This document shows positions 13,501 through 40,585 of a stretch of 64,000 nt of DNA, piece by piece. Source of the stretch: Anarhynchus alexandrinus (lineage: Eukaryota > Chordata > Aves > Charadriiformes > Charadriidae); NCBI GenBank assembly GCA_008711295.1, contig VUYV01000047.1, positions 801,188 to 865,187 on the forward strand, read 5' to 3'. Below the pieces are notes generated by a model. It was not told the DNA's origin, ran no database searches, and saw only the letters and a program-made list of their open reading frames with translations. Made by a program: the position numbers and the translations under genes. The first letter of the stretch is position 1. The number at the start of each line of letters is the position of its first letter.

Positions 13501-15599
13501 TGCTCTCAAAAGGCTAGAAAAATACTGACACAGCAAGACCTAGTTAATAATAAACGATCACAGCTTGCAATGTGTTGAATCAACAGGGGAAAGAAAAAAA
13601 AGAAAAGAAAGAAAAGAAAAATCACAAGTTTTTCCTCCAAGAGCTACAACTGCAGGCCAATCAATCAAAACTTTCTACATGTTAAAATTAATTTTAAGAT
13701 ATTCAATTTTTAAAATGAAAGGCATCCTTAAAGGCCTCATTTAATGTAATGTCTGTGCAATCCTCCATTTCTTTGGACGTGCTGGCAGGCCTGGTAGGCT
13801 TTGCAAGTATCTGTGAACTGGATTAGGTTGCTATTTCATCTTTGTAACTAAGTAAGATAGAGGTGAAAAATATCACAAACATTTTCATTGAAGTAATTTG
13901 GGCAGGTTCTCCCTCTTAAAATACCGACTCCCAAAGGCCATTTCTGCTTTGCACTCACACAACTGTTAAGGACTTCATGCATGTCTTGTCTTGGGGATAA
14001 AACGCCACTCTATATCATACCTGTAACATCTCAAGTGCAAGGTACAGCCTGGCTGATGGAGCTATTAAAGCGAGAGCTTGGGCTCACAGGTCTTCCTCCG
14101 AGTTAGCCATTGACACGATGGCTTGGGGTTGCTCCTGCCCACCCTGAGCGACTGGGTATGTGCAAAAGCACTTGGTATGAAGAGACTGCTTATGATGAAC
14201 CTGTGCTGGTACTTGAACGAGCCAGAAAAGCTTTCAAACAATGAAGCACCAGGGCTCGTTCTTTCTTATTTCAAAGCCCAGGAGCCTCAGTGAGTCAGTG
14301 CCTCAAGAGTCCTGGTGTCAGCAGGCAACACTGGGGGCTGTGCCATTTTACCCTGGCTAGTGCTGGGTCAGCAACTAGCCATATCTTCCCGGTGATCCCT
14401 GTGTTAGTTCTTCGCCTTCGACCTCCTGTGCAAATGACAGCACCTTGCACGGCGTGTACAGGGATATCCAGAAACACGGGGCAAATGGCTGTGGTTTACA
14501 GTTCTGGCAATTAATTGCCAGGTGTAGACTTTGCCCAGACCAGCAGCTCCCAGACATTTTCAAGCAGCTCTGCATCCCGGCCCTCCCTCTCTACCCCCCA
14601 ACCATCGCTCTCTGCTGTTTGCTCTTCTCCTCATGCCCCACCACGAAGCTGTCCTGGCACCATTTCTCAGCTGATCCTCTCTGCCTCCCGCTCCATCCGG
14701 CGCTAAACCTGCCCTGCCCTCACCCCTCTGCGACCCACACTACTCCTTACTTGAGTTGTTCACCCTCCTTGTCCTTTACCCCCAAATCCCTGCTGCTGCT
14801 GGAGCCCCAAGCCAGTACGACCTGCTGCTTTCAAACACCAAAGCGGCAATGTTCAGCCTTTCTTTAACTTAAAGTCCCAGCTTGAAGTCCAAGCAGCGAA
14901 GCACAGGCTGGTGACAGCTCTGCTTCTCCGCTGAAGGACGCGCCCTTGGGCGAAGGGAGGAAGAAACCCCCCGTCAGGGCAAAGCCCGGAACGACGATGC
15001 TCTTCCCAGGGGGAATCCACGACGAGGGCAGATGCTCTCCCACCCAAAAACTGAGCTTCCCTTTACATGTACGTCCATGAAACCCTGAGGCTTGGGTAGT
15101 GTGCGCTTCGAGTACAGATTTCTGACAGACTGACACCAGGTGACCCCCAGCGCACGGCTGAGGAAGGTACTCCGGCACCATACCTAACTCCTTCTCCTTC
15201 TCCAGCACGGCGAAGGACAGCGAGGGGTGCCGCCGGACGAGCTCCCGGGCGGAGGCCAGCCCCACGATTCCCGCGCCCACCACCGCCACATCGAAAGTGC
15301 TGCGGAGAGACAGACACGGGCCGTGAGCTCACCCCGAGAGCCTCCTGCGCCCGGCGGGCAGCCCGCCTCCCGCCCCGACCCGACCCTGAGGGGAGGGCGA
15401 CGGCCCGGCCCCGGCCGCCTTCCCGCTGAGGGGGCGCGGGCAGGGCCCTCGGCGGACGCTCCGGGGAAGCGGCGGGGCTGAGGTAAGGGCCGCCCCCCGC
15501 TCCCGCCCCGCCGCCTCACCTGCGCTGGCGGCGCTGGGCCCGCCATAGCGCCGCGGCTCCGCCGCGCACCCGCTGCCGCTGCAGCGCCGCCGCCGCCAT
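1305..15599 (-). CDS. L2HGDH: L-2-hydroxyglutarate dehydrogenase, mitochondrial (complete, 10 coding exons)
   Basis: This flavoenzyme oxidises L-2-hydroxyglutarate to 2-oxoglutarate in mitochondria, removing a by-product of malate dehydrogenase (family knowledge). Ten exons, each bounded by GT/AG and phase-compatible, sum to 1332 nt (443 residues plus stop); human is about 463, the difference lying mainly in the N-terminus. The first 27 residues are Ala/Arg-rich with no acidic residue, as expected for a mitochondrial presequence. A Rossmann FAD motif GAGIVG is at residues 35-40, followed by the [12 protein letters not shown] segment of the DAO-like fold. Later landmarks are [28 protein letters not shown] and the C-terminal [11 protein letters not shown]. 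The start codon is the first ATG after the CpG island, inside a strong Kozak/YY1 context. No frameshift or premature stop is present, so the gene appears functional. It faces DMAC2L head-to-head. Confidence 0.96.
2473..2604 (-). CDS. L2HGDH: L2HGDH coding exon 9
   Basis: Encodes [20 protein letters not shown] and ends [12 protein letters not shown] in phase 2, before a GTAAAG donor. Confidence 0.94.
3842..3999 (-). CDS. L2HGDH: L2HGDH coding exon 8
   Basis: Starts [19 protein letters not shown] and ends GDFLDAVTY in phase 2. The segment around [19 protein letters not shown] is strongly conserved in L2HGDH. Confidence 0.96.
5881..6048 (-). CDS. L2HGDH: L2HGDH coding exon 7
   Basis: Exactly 56 codons, phase 0 at both ends. 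It contains [31 protein letters not shown] and ends GNIYP. The acceptor is CTCCACAG and the donor GTATGT. Confidence 0.96.
7600..7634 (-). CDS. L2HGDH: L2HGDH coding exon 6 (35-nt micro-exon)
   Basis: A 35-base exon encoding (G)[11 protein letters not shown], with acceptor ATTACAG and donor GTAAGA. It is too short to stand out as an open frame, but is required to keep exons 5 and 7 in frame, and it matches the mammalian segment at that point. Confidence 0.93.
8177..8339 (-). CDS. L2HGDH: L2HGDH coding exon 5
   Basis: Encodes [19 protein letters not shown] and continues through [12 protein letters not shown] to the Ser/Glu-rich ESSSESED. It ends in phase 1 before GTAAGG. Confidence 0.95.
10495..10626 (-). 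CDS. L2HGDH: L2HGDH coding exon 4
   Basis: Exactly 44 codons, phase 0 at both ends, from [13 protein letters not shown] to AKEPFCR. The acceptor is TCTGAAG and the donor GTAAGG. Confidence 0.95.
11800..12476 (+). mobile_element. old, diverged CR1 LINE fragment
   Basis: The stretch contains CR1 ORF2 3'-part landmarks in order: AAATGGCAGATGAAATTAAA followed by GATAAATGTGAAATGATG, then GCTGTGTGCAGTTGTGGTCC, then AGGTCTTTTCCAATCTAGGA and a terminal GATTCTGTGATTC tail. Many substitutions separate it from the younger CR1 copies elsewhere in the window, so it is an old insertion. It lies in L2HGDH intron 3. Confidence 0.75.
13193..13344 (-). CDS. L2HGDH: L2HGDH coding exon 3
   Basis: Encodes [18 protein letters not shown] and onward to KQCGK. 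The acceptor is TATTTAG and the donor GTATAG. The SGVIHSG segment is the most conserved part of the FAD-binding fold in this family. Confidence 0.96.
13345..15183 (-). other. L2HGDH intron 2
   Basis: This 1839-base intron becomes C-rich in its upstream half (about 14500-14850), approaching the CpG island. Overlapping open frames here on both strands come from composition; none resembles a known protein. Confidence 0.5.
13583..13621. repeat. A/G-rich simple repeat
   Basis: A polypurine run made of AAAAG and AAAG units lies in the L2HGDH intron between exons 2 and 3. No further structure is seen. Confidence 0.7.
15184..15299 (-). CDS. L2HGDH: L2HGDH coding exon 2 (FAD Rossmann motif)
   Basis: The acceptor CCGCAG precedes the exon and GTATGG follows it. 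It encodes [14 protein letters not shown] and then [17 protein letters not shown], the dinucleotide-binding beta-alpha-beta unit. Intron 1 is only 220 bases and GC-rich. Confidence 0.95.
15520..15599 (-). CDS. L2HGDH: L2HGDH coding exon 1 (mitochondrial presequence)
   Basis: The ATG is at 15597-15599. The exon encodes 26 residues, Ala- and Arg-rich, and ends in phase 2 before a GTGAGG donor. It lies inside the CpG island. Confidence 0.9.
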
Positions 15600-15602
15600 C
15601 TT
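15592..15602 (-). promoter_or_regulatory. YY1-type element over the L2HGDH start codon
   Basis: On the minus strand the sequence is AAGATGGCGGC, a perfect match to the known YY1 core, with the ATG of L2HGDH embedded in it. YY1 sites at this position mark many housekeeping and mitochondrial-gene promoters. Binding is inferred from the motif. Confidence 0.6.
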
Positions 15603-15659
15603 GAGGGCGGCGATACACAGCGGGCCGGGCTCCTCCTCCGCGCCCGCTCCGCCGCGGCG

Positions 15660-15922
15660 GTGAGGGCCGGGCCGGGCTCCGCTCCGCGCAGGGTTCGTCG
15701 GCTTGGCGCCGGGGGGCAGCCCGGCGGGAGGGGATCGCGGGGCGAGCCCTGAGACGGCGGTGGAGCTTCCCCTCAGGGCGCTGGTTCCGGGGCTCCCCCC
15801 TGTCAGCCCTTCCTCCTGCTGGGCTGAGGGACCTGGTCAGGCCTTGAGGGGAGGCCGGGGACGGGCCGGCCGTGCTGCCGCTGACACTCCACATAACGTC
15901 TCCCTCTCTCCTTTGCTACAAG
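15660..15922 (+). other. probable 5' UTR intron of DMAC2L
   Basis: A GTGAGG donor at 15660 and a pyrimidine-rich acceptor ending at 15922 (TTTGCTACAAG) flank 263 bases. The acceptor is only three bases before the DMAC2L ATG. This suggests a short non-coding first exon in the CpG island. The exon's 5' end cannot be seen. Confidence 0.45.
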
Positions 15923-15925
15923 AAC

Positions 15926-16032
15926 ATGGTGCTGTTGGGGAAGCTGGCGCAGCCGGTGTGCAGCCTGAGCAAGGGGCCGCCGCCGGGCGCCTGCAGACGC
16001 TTCTGGGGATGGCTGAATGCCGTGTTCAACAA
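15926..16032 (+). CDS. DMAC2L: DMAC2L coding exon 1
   Basis: Starts MVLLGKLAQPVCSLSKG and ends in phase 2 within AAG before a GTAAGA donor. The start is the first ATG after the presumed 5' UTR acceptor. It carries the mitochondrial presequence. Confidence 0.9.
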
Positions 16033-19000
16033 GTAAGAGCCATTGGGTGCGCACAGGTCAATTCACGGGGCCCACGTACCCACCGCCCGGTTTGTGGAGC
16101 GGGGAGAGCCAAGTCCCAGGGGTGGAGAGAAGATTCTCCGTTATCGGTGCGCTTCTTTTGCCCCAGATCGCATGTGGCTGCTTGGCAGAGGTCGTTCCTT
16201 ACATGTGCCTGGTGACAAGGCTGTGGCCCTGCAGAGGAAGGTGTGGGCTTTGCTCCCTCCCCGGGGTGGCCGAGGCGAGCTGGCCATGCGGATTCTCTCC
16301 CTCAGTGCCCATCTTCCTTTGCCCCACGGCTGCATCTAGACCAGCAGCACAACCGTGCCCCTGCGCTCATTCAGGAAAGCATCTAACCAACCCATCCTTC
16401 ACCACGTGGTTCAGCCACACGAGGGTTTTATGTTTACTTTTAGAAAGATAAAACCTTCCTCTGTGAAACACTTTCTCTGCCCATAACTTTTGCCAGTAGC
16501 TAACAGTTTTGGCGTATGTCTTCTAGCGGTGCGGGAAGGGCTGTGTGGTGCGGCTGCTTGCTGTGACGGGGTGGGGAGCTCAACTCCTCCGGGTCTCTGG
16601 TTCTGTCTGCAGCATTCCTCACCAGACCAAGAGAGATACCCTTTTCCTGAATGGACCCAAGGACTTTAACTTAATTGCTTTCAAACAATTGCTTTAACTT
16701 TCAAAAACATCTTTTTGAAAAATTGTAATTGTTGAGGAAAAAAGGCTTCAGGAATGATATACATGTGACAGGCAATGAGAGGTTTTTATATAATCAATGT
16801 TTGCGAGACAAATTTGCAATTGTAACGCCTTACTCTGGGTAGAGAAAGGCGTTTTTCATCTCTCCTTACAGACACAGAAGGAAACAAATAGTTAGAAGGG
16901 TTAAGTCAAGTTGCATTTGTATTCTTTCTTCTTTTACCAAAAGCATCTGCCATTTAAAAGACGTTAAAAAACCCCTCATGCCAGACTGATTAAGAACCAG
17001 CACGAAGCAAATAATTCCAGTAAATCATATTCTTACTTTTCTGACATCTTATCATGCACATAACCAAATATGTGTTGTGCAGTAGTATTATCATAAAGAC
17101 AATAAATCTGCCACGTTCTAGAAAGTGTGTGAATGCTGTTTCTGTCTTGGCAGGGTGGACTACGACCGTATACAAGCTGTTGGCCCTGACAGGGCAGCTT
17201 CAGAGTGGCTGTTGCGATGCGGTGCCCTGGTGCGCTATCAAGGCTATCAGAAGTGGCAGCAGGACTACAACGGTCTCCCGACGGGGCCCTTGGGGAAATA
17301 CAAGATAGAAGCAATTAATGCCACTGATTCTTGCATCATGTACAGAGGATTTGACTATTTGGGTAACGTAGACACAGCTGTGCAAAGATTATCCCGAATG
17401 GTCTTAGTTCTTTCAGTTGCATCAAAATACGAATAACCAGCTCATTTTCTCCTTCCTTAGTAAGATATAGAAAAATCTTTTGAAGTCTTTTTTTCCTTTT
17501 TTTTTTCTTAAAATGGCTCTACAGATATTCAGCACTTCCTGAGATTTTGCTGGAAGTGTGGTGTGAAGCAGAAGGATTGGGAACTTCATCAGCCCTTACC
17601 TAAAGTGACAGTAGCACTAAGGAAAAGCGCCAAAGTTTTGCTGTTTCACTGAGTTCATATTTAAGTAGTTGGTAGCAAAAAGCACTACTTTATTCTTTTT
17701 CTTCTAAAGCAAGTGATGTTTTTGGTGTCTGTGAAATCATGGTACTGCTTGTTCTCCAGGCATTTATGATGTCTTCAAAGAAAAAAAAAAAGCAAGTCCT
17801 CAGTTTCTTAGAAAAATAAAAACAAACAGATTTTAAAAATGTTTCAGGTCTCCTTTGAATAACAAAAAACAAAATGGGAAACAGACCATTTTATTTTTTT
17901 ATTGGCAGGGGACCTTGAATTTACTGTGTTATTATATTCCTAATTCACAGTCATTGTTTATCTCCCAAACTTGGAGAGTTTTTTTGTTACTTGCCCATGT
18001 CAAAGCTCTTCGAACCTTCCCAAAAAGGTACAAACCCTGGAGTTTTCATATATTTCAAGTACCCTAAAGGAACTTCGGAGCTTCATTGTGCGTTACAGCC
18101 CTGCTGTATAGAGGAACATGTTGCTGTGTGGCTTTGGAGGCAGTTACTAAATTGGCGAGTGAGAACTTAACAACCAGTACAGGTTGTTCCTGGTGTTCTG
18201 AAGCAAATACTCATTTATGTCTTTCCAGATGGTCTTGAACACGTTACAGAAATCAAGCTGCAGAAGTGTATTTACATCCAGGACGAGTGTCTGCAGAGGC
18301 TCAGCGAGACCAAGAATCTGCAGAAGAGCCTCCTCCAGCTGCAGATCATTTCCTGTGGGAATGTCACAGATAAAGGCATCCTTGCACTTCACAAGCTGAC
18401 GTACGTGTGCTGCTGAGCTCTTCTTGCTCCCTAGCTGTTACCACCCCGCGCTTTGGGGATTGCGTTGACTGGAAGGGCCGAAGTCTGAAGATTTCTGGGC
18501 TGTGTCAGAGGTGTGGGGCTGTGGGATGGCAGCATTTAGGGACTGGCCTGGATGGCAGCCTGGGGGGGGTGGCACTGCCACTGCAGGGAATGTTTCTTCA
18601 AGCGTGGTTGAAGGCAGTGTTGTGGATAGCGCTGAGATGATGTGTGGATTAACGTATACATATTAATCAGCCTTTTAAGGCTGGTATCAGGGAGTTGTGC
18701 AGCTGAGAACGCCGGAGTGACCCGCTGCAGTACAGGAATGCATAGTTGCGCTTCTGCCTTCAGCATTGAGCACAGCATCTGCCCTTTACACTTGAAGTAA
18801 CTTAGGCTGTGTTGATTGCTGCACAAATTAGAGCAGGACACGCGCTCCCTGCCAACACACCACCTTTGCAAGAGCAGTGAACGTGTACAGCTTCCTTTCA
18901 TGTTGGCACACAAGGTGGGTTTTGCTTGAGAAGAAGTAATTAATGATCACCTTGGTTTCTGTACCTGACACTCCCTGCTGCAGTTCCTTTTCAGGGCAGG

Positions 19001-19685
19001 CTTTGAGTGTCCTGTAATGTTTATCATCCTTCTCTACCTCACACTGCTTCCTATCACTCAGCTGGTCTTGGTGCAGAGCTGTGTTTTCTAGCGCTGGGGC
19101 AGAGGAAGCAGGAGGGGTCGGGTACCGTGCAGCACGCCTGTTGCTCCCTCTCGAACCTGAATGTAACTGGGAACTGTTCAATATTACATGGAGTTACAGA
19201 CATCTGCAAATGGGTGATGCAGGGACTTGGATTTCATCCTACAGAAAGTTCCTATTAAGGACTTTCTATATTACTCTATTATTTACATTAAAATAACTTT
19301 TGCTAAATTGCTATTGAAATTATTAAATACTATTTGATAGAAAGGAAGCTTCATGAGGTGGGGGGTCCAGGATCTCTTTTAAAGCTGTGTAGAAGGACTG
19401 AACTTATGGTGAGCTAAAAACCTTAAGCACCCACTTCAGGAGAAAAACTCCCGTTAGAACCAGTGACCTTTTAATATACTCAAAATAACTATGGTAGAAT
19501 AATCCATTGTCTAATTTCTGTGTCAACAGTTGAATAGTAGTTGCTGACTTTTCTTTTTAAATATTTATAGGAACCTTGAATATTTGTATCTGAGTGACCT
19601 CCCTGGAATAAGAGAGAAAGAAACTACTGTTCGCGTCCTTCAGCAGGCACTGCCAAACCTCGAGCTGGAGCTGGATTTAGAATAA
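15926..19685 (+). CDS. DMAC2L: distal membrane-arm assembly component 2-like / ATP synthase coupling factor B (complete, 4 coding exons)
   Basis: This small mitochondrial matrix/inner-membrane protein, also called ATP5S or factor B, is associated with ATP synthase coupling; it has a leucine-rich-repeat-like fold (family knowledge). Four phase-compatible exons total 603 nt (200 residues plus stop), the usual length. The N-terminal 36 residues hold basic and hydrophobic residues consistent with a presequence and end WGWLNAVFNK. Landmarks are VDYDRIQAVGPDRAASEWLLRCGA, a KYKIEAINATDSCIM segment, then LRR-like IKLQKC and IISCGNVTDKGILAL units and a C-terminal LEYLYLSDLPG repeat. All intron boundaries are GT/AG. 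The gene diverges from L2HGDH and converges on CDKL1. The stop codon sits inside an AATAAA hexamer. No defect is seen. Confidence 0.95.
17154..17362 (+). CDS. DMAC2L: DMAC2L coding exon 2
   Basis: The acceptor is TTGGCAG. The exon encodes VDYDRIQAVGPDRAASEWLL and ends at FDYL plus one base before GTAACG. Confidence 0.95.
18229..18400 (+). CDS. DMAC2L: DMAC2L coding exon 3 (LRR-like)
   Basis: The acceptor is CTTTCCAG. The exon encodes DGLEHVTEIKLQKC and LQIISCGNVTDKGILAL, two leucine-rich units. It ends in phase 2 before GTACGT. Confidence 0.95.
19571..19685 (+). CDS. DMAC2L: DMAC2L coding exon 4 with stop codon
   Basis: The acceptor is ATTTATAG. The exon encodes NLEYLYLSDLPGIREKE, ends ELDLE, and stops at TAA (19683-19685). 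Confidence 0.95.
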
Positions 19686-19686
19686 A
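19681..19686 (+). terminator. AATAAA overlapping the DMAC2L stop codon
   Basis: The hexamer AATAAA contains the TAA stop. If it were used for cleavage the transcript would have almost no 3' UTR, so a downstream signal is more likely. Confidence 0.3.
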
Positions 19687-20732
19687 TACCGTGGCACATA
19701 ACTGAGGTGTATTTGATTTCATGGGATTTATCATATGTTGCATAAATTAAGTTGTAGATGCTACTGTCTTTCCAGGTTTGGAAATAAGCCCACATCTCCC
19801 ATTCCTGCCTTAAAAGCTGTACGCAATCTTTTGACAAATTATGCAATTAAGTTTTATTAAGCTTAAACTATACGGTGAATCAACAGCAGAGAAGGTAGGC
19901 TTCTGTGCATAGTCATTTTTTTCCTGTTTTTATAGGAAGCTGTTAATACATCAATTAGAAGTTTTCAAATATTTTATCACACGGAAATTCTTGTGCAAAA
20001 TGACAGTGGGAAGAACGTCAGTATTGTGAAACAGCAGCGCTGTACGCTTCTACTGTGTGGTGTCAATGCTGCAGGAATGAGAGCTGTTTACTCTGAGAAT
20101 CTCGCCCAGTCAGTGGGTGACGATTCAATAATAAAATGGCTTATGGGCCTTTTTTGTGTTTGCCACGCTTTCACTGATGTAGCTTTTGCTTGTTTTCAAT
20201 GGAGTGATCTACAGACATCGAAATTGCTTTTAGTGTTGTTCAGCACAGAACTGTACTGGGAAAAGAAAACATTTTTGCTCTAGGTTTCAAGTAGAAAGAG
20301 GATTTTCTTGCCCTGTAGAGAAACTTTGCGCTGTAAACCAGATCCAGTAAATTGGAGAAACAAGCTACATTTCTTTTATTCAAAATCAACCCAATATTAC
20401 ATCCTGAGATTACACAAAACCCAAGAATCATTCTAATACATGTGCTTAGGTAGAATTCCTGCCTGTGTCTGGCCAATGTTATAAATTATATTAATTAATT
20501 ATTTTTGATAAAAACAATTTCTGTAACACTACAGGCAAGTGACTTCACTATTGACAGAAACAGCAAGTAGAAACAGCCCCATAATGCAAGGAAAAAACAA
20601 GCAGGAGAAACTCTGAAAAGCCTAAAGAAACAACAGTTTTTACTATTCAAATGTTCTCCTCCTGGTGAGGGTGCCTGTGGAGCCCTCCGTGAAGTCTATG
20701 TCATTACCAGTACCTTTAGTACTTTGGGATCT
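19686..20732. other. DMAC2L 3' UTR and start of the convergent interval
   Basis: AT-rich unique sequence following DMAC2L. Its first half is probably 3' UTR. No coding exon or RNA gene is recognised. Confidence 0.5.
20130..20135 (+). terminator. candidate poly(A) signal of DMAC2L
   Basis: AATAAA lies about 445 bases after the DMAC2L stop, within unique sequence and before the CR1 copy. T- and GT-rich sequence follows within 50 bases, as expected downstream of a cleavage site. Confidence 0.45.
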
Positions 20733-21145
20733 ATAGAATCATAGAATTGCTGAGGTTGGAAGGGACCTTTAAGATCATCAAGTCCAACCATTAACCTACC
20801 CTGACAAAACCACTTCTAAACCATGTCCCCAAGTACGTCTACCCTTTTTTTAAACACCTCCAGGGATGGTGAATCCACCCCCTCCCTGGGCAGCCGATTC
20901 CAGTGTTTAATAACCCTTTCAGTGAAAAAATGTTTCCTAATATCCAATCTGAACCTCCCCTGACATAACTTGGACCCATTTCCTCTCATCCTATCGCTTG
21001 TCGCCAGGGAGAAGAGGTCAGCCCCCACCTCTCTACAACCTCCTTTCAGGTAGCTGTAGAGACCAATAAGGTCTCCCCTGAGCCTCCTCTTCTCCAGGCT
21101 AAACACCCCAGTTCCCTCAGTTGTTCCTCATAAGACTTGTCCTAT
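20733..21145 (-). mobile_element. CR1 LINE, 5'-truncated copy
   Basis: The 3' tail repeat (AGAATCATAGAATT on the plus strand) is at the low end, followed by TTGGAAGGGACCTTTAAGAT, so the element reads on the minus strand. A 96-residue open frame at 20816-21106 matches the ORF2 C-terminus (begins [13 protein letters not shown], contains HWNRLPREG). It is a typical 5'-truncated insertion of about 400 bases, relatively well preserved. Confidence 0.9.
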
Positions 21146-21718
21146 AGATGCAGTGCATGACAGACATAGCTTTAGAGCAGTGCTATTCCAGTGGGTTTAT
21201 AACCAACTGGAGCAGTTCGGTAGCCTCTCGTCAGGCTTGGCTCCGCAAACGCACACACCTGTGTTCTACGCGCATCAGCAATACACATATGGTTTGTTGT
21301 GGGCTCTGCTGCCTGGCCCCAGCCTGAAGCAGTATTGCTGTTTGGACACAGGGGCACTCTGATTTATTTGGCAAGGCTGCAGTTCTTCTGCCATAGGCAA
21401 GAGTTTCTAAATTCACACTGTAAACACTGGGTTGCAGCAATCCTGAACCAGTACACAATCACGAGCCAGTCCACAATCACAAATTAAAGCAAAACAAATG
21501 TATTTTCTGTTGTACACAGAACACTGACTAACATGAGCTTGGATTTCTCTCTGTGCATCACGTTCCTTCCATTAGAGACCCAGAGTACATTACTTTACAG
21601 ACCAATTTTGTATATGTCATAACATGTATTAATTTAGTTTTCCACCAGGTATGCTCCTTCTATAAGTTCTGCATGACTTGAACTTTGAGCAATAAACAGT
21701 TTTTAATCTGCCGTCCGG
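21146..21718. other. interval before CDKL1 3' end, probably its 3' UTR
   Basis: Unique sequence. Because CDKL1 reads leftwards, bases from about 21340 to 21718 are its likely 3' UTR. No other gene is seen. Confidence 0.5.
21363..21368 (-). terminator. candidate poly(A) signal of CDKL1
   Basis: TTTATT on the plus strand is AATAAA in the CDKL1 transcript, about 350 bases after the stop codon and before the CR1. Chosen by position only. Confidence 0.4.
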
Positions 21719-39860
<18,142 letters not shown>

Positions 39861-40134
39861 AGGGGAGGAGGGGGATAAGCCATGGCCTCTCACGGGGCCA
39901 CACAACCCCCTCGGGCCGCCAAGCCTCCCCCCGGGCTTTGTGTCCCACTGCACCATTTTGTCTGTACTCCTCTCCAGCGCTTTGCTTTTCCAGGGGGGGG
40001 TCTCCGGTTTTTAGTCAATTTCCCTGCAGGGTTGGGAGGAAGAGGGAACGTCTCCTCCAAAGTCATCAGGCTTCAAACCAGCACCCACAGCCCTTCCCCT
40101 GGGCACCCCAGGCACCGCGGGCACCCTCGCCAAC
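39861..40134. other. upstream flank of CDKL1
   Basis: GC-rich sequence upstream of the CDKL1 promoter. No feature is recognised. Confidence 0.5.
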
Positions 40135-40585
40135 CAGCAGTGGCGGTGTCTCACCACCCTCGCAGTAAAACATTTCTTCCTAATATCTCATCTCAGTCTC
40201 CCCTCTTTCAGTTTAAAACCGTTTCACCTCGTCCCATCGCTCCCCTCCCTGATCAAGAGTCCCTCTCCAGCTCTCCTGGAGCCCCTTTAGGGACTGGAAG
40301 GGGCTCTAAGGTCTCCCCAGAGCCTTCTGTTCTCCAGGCTGAACACCCCCAACTCTCTCAGCCTGTCCTCACAGAAGAGGGGCTCCAGCCCTTGGAGCAT
40401 CTCCGTGGCCTCCTCTGGCCCCGCTCCAACAGGTCCATGTCCTTCTAATGCTGGGACACCCCAAGCTGGAGGCAGCACTGCAGGGGGGTCTCCCCAGAGC
40501 GGAGCAGAGGGGCAGAATCCCCTCCCTCACCCCGCTGGCCACGCTGCTGGGGATGCAGCCTGGATTTCCCTGGAACATCTCCCCC
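40135..40585 (-). mobile_element. CR1 LINE fragment, GC-rich subfamily
   Basis: Minus-strand CR1: TTTCTTCCTAATATCT near the low end, then TCTCCCCAGAGCCTTCTGTT and CTCCAGGCTGAACACCCCCA, then TGCAGGGGGGTCTCCCCAGA. Both ends are truncated and the 3' tail is absent. Confidence 0.85.

Larger units (their letters stand above)
15200..15900. promoter_or_regulatory. CpG island and bidirectional promoter of L2HGDH and DMAC2L
   Basis: A very GC- and CpG-rich block spans L2HGDH exons 1-2 and the upstream region of DMAC2L. The two start codons face away from each other and are separated by only 326 bases (15600-15925), so both genes must start transcription from this block. I see no TATA box, which fits dispersed CpG-island initiation. 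Both products are mitochondrial, so shared control is a reasonable inference. Confidence 0.82.

Noticed and set aside
14445..14867. 140-residue plus-strand open frame
   Set aside because: It is a C-rich stretch of an L2HGDH intron with no splice sites or known protein resemblance.
15184..15894. Long minus-strand open frame (236 residues) over L2HGDH exons 1-2
   Set aside because: It reads through introns in a different frame from the real exons, in CpG-rich sequence. The FAD-motif frame is the correct one.
20816..21106. 96-residue open frame as a possible gene
   Set aside because: It is the ORF2 C-terminus of a CR1 LINE, flanked by the CR1 3' tail.
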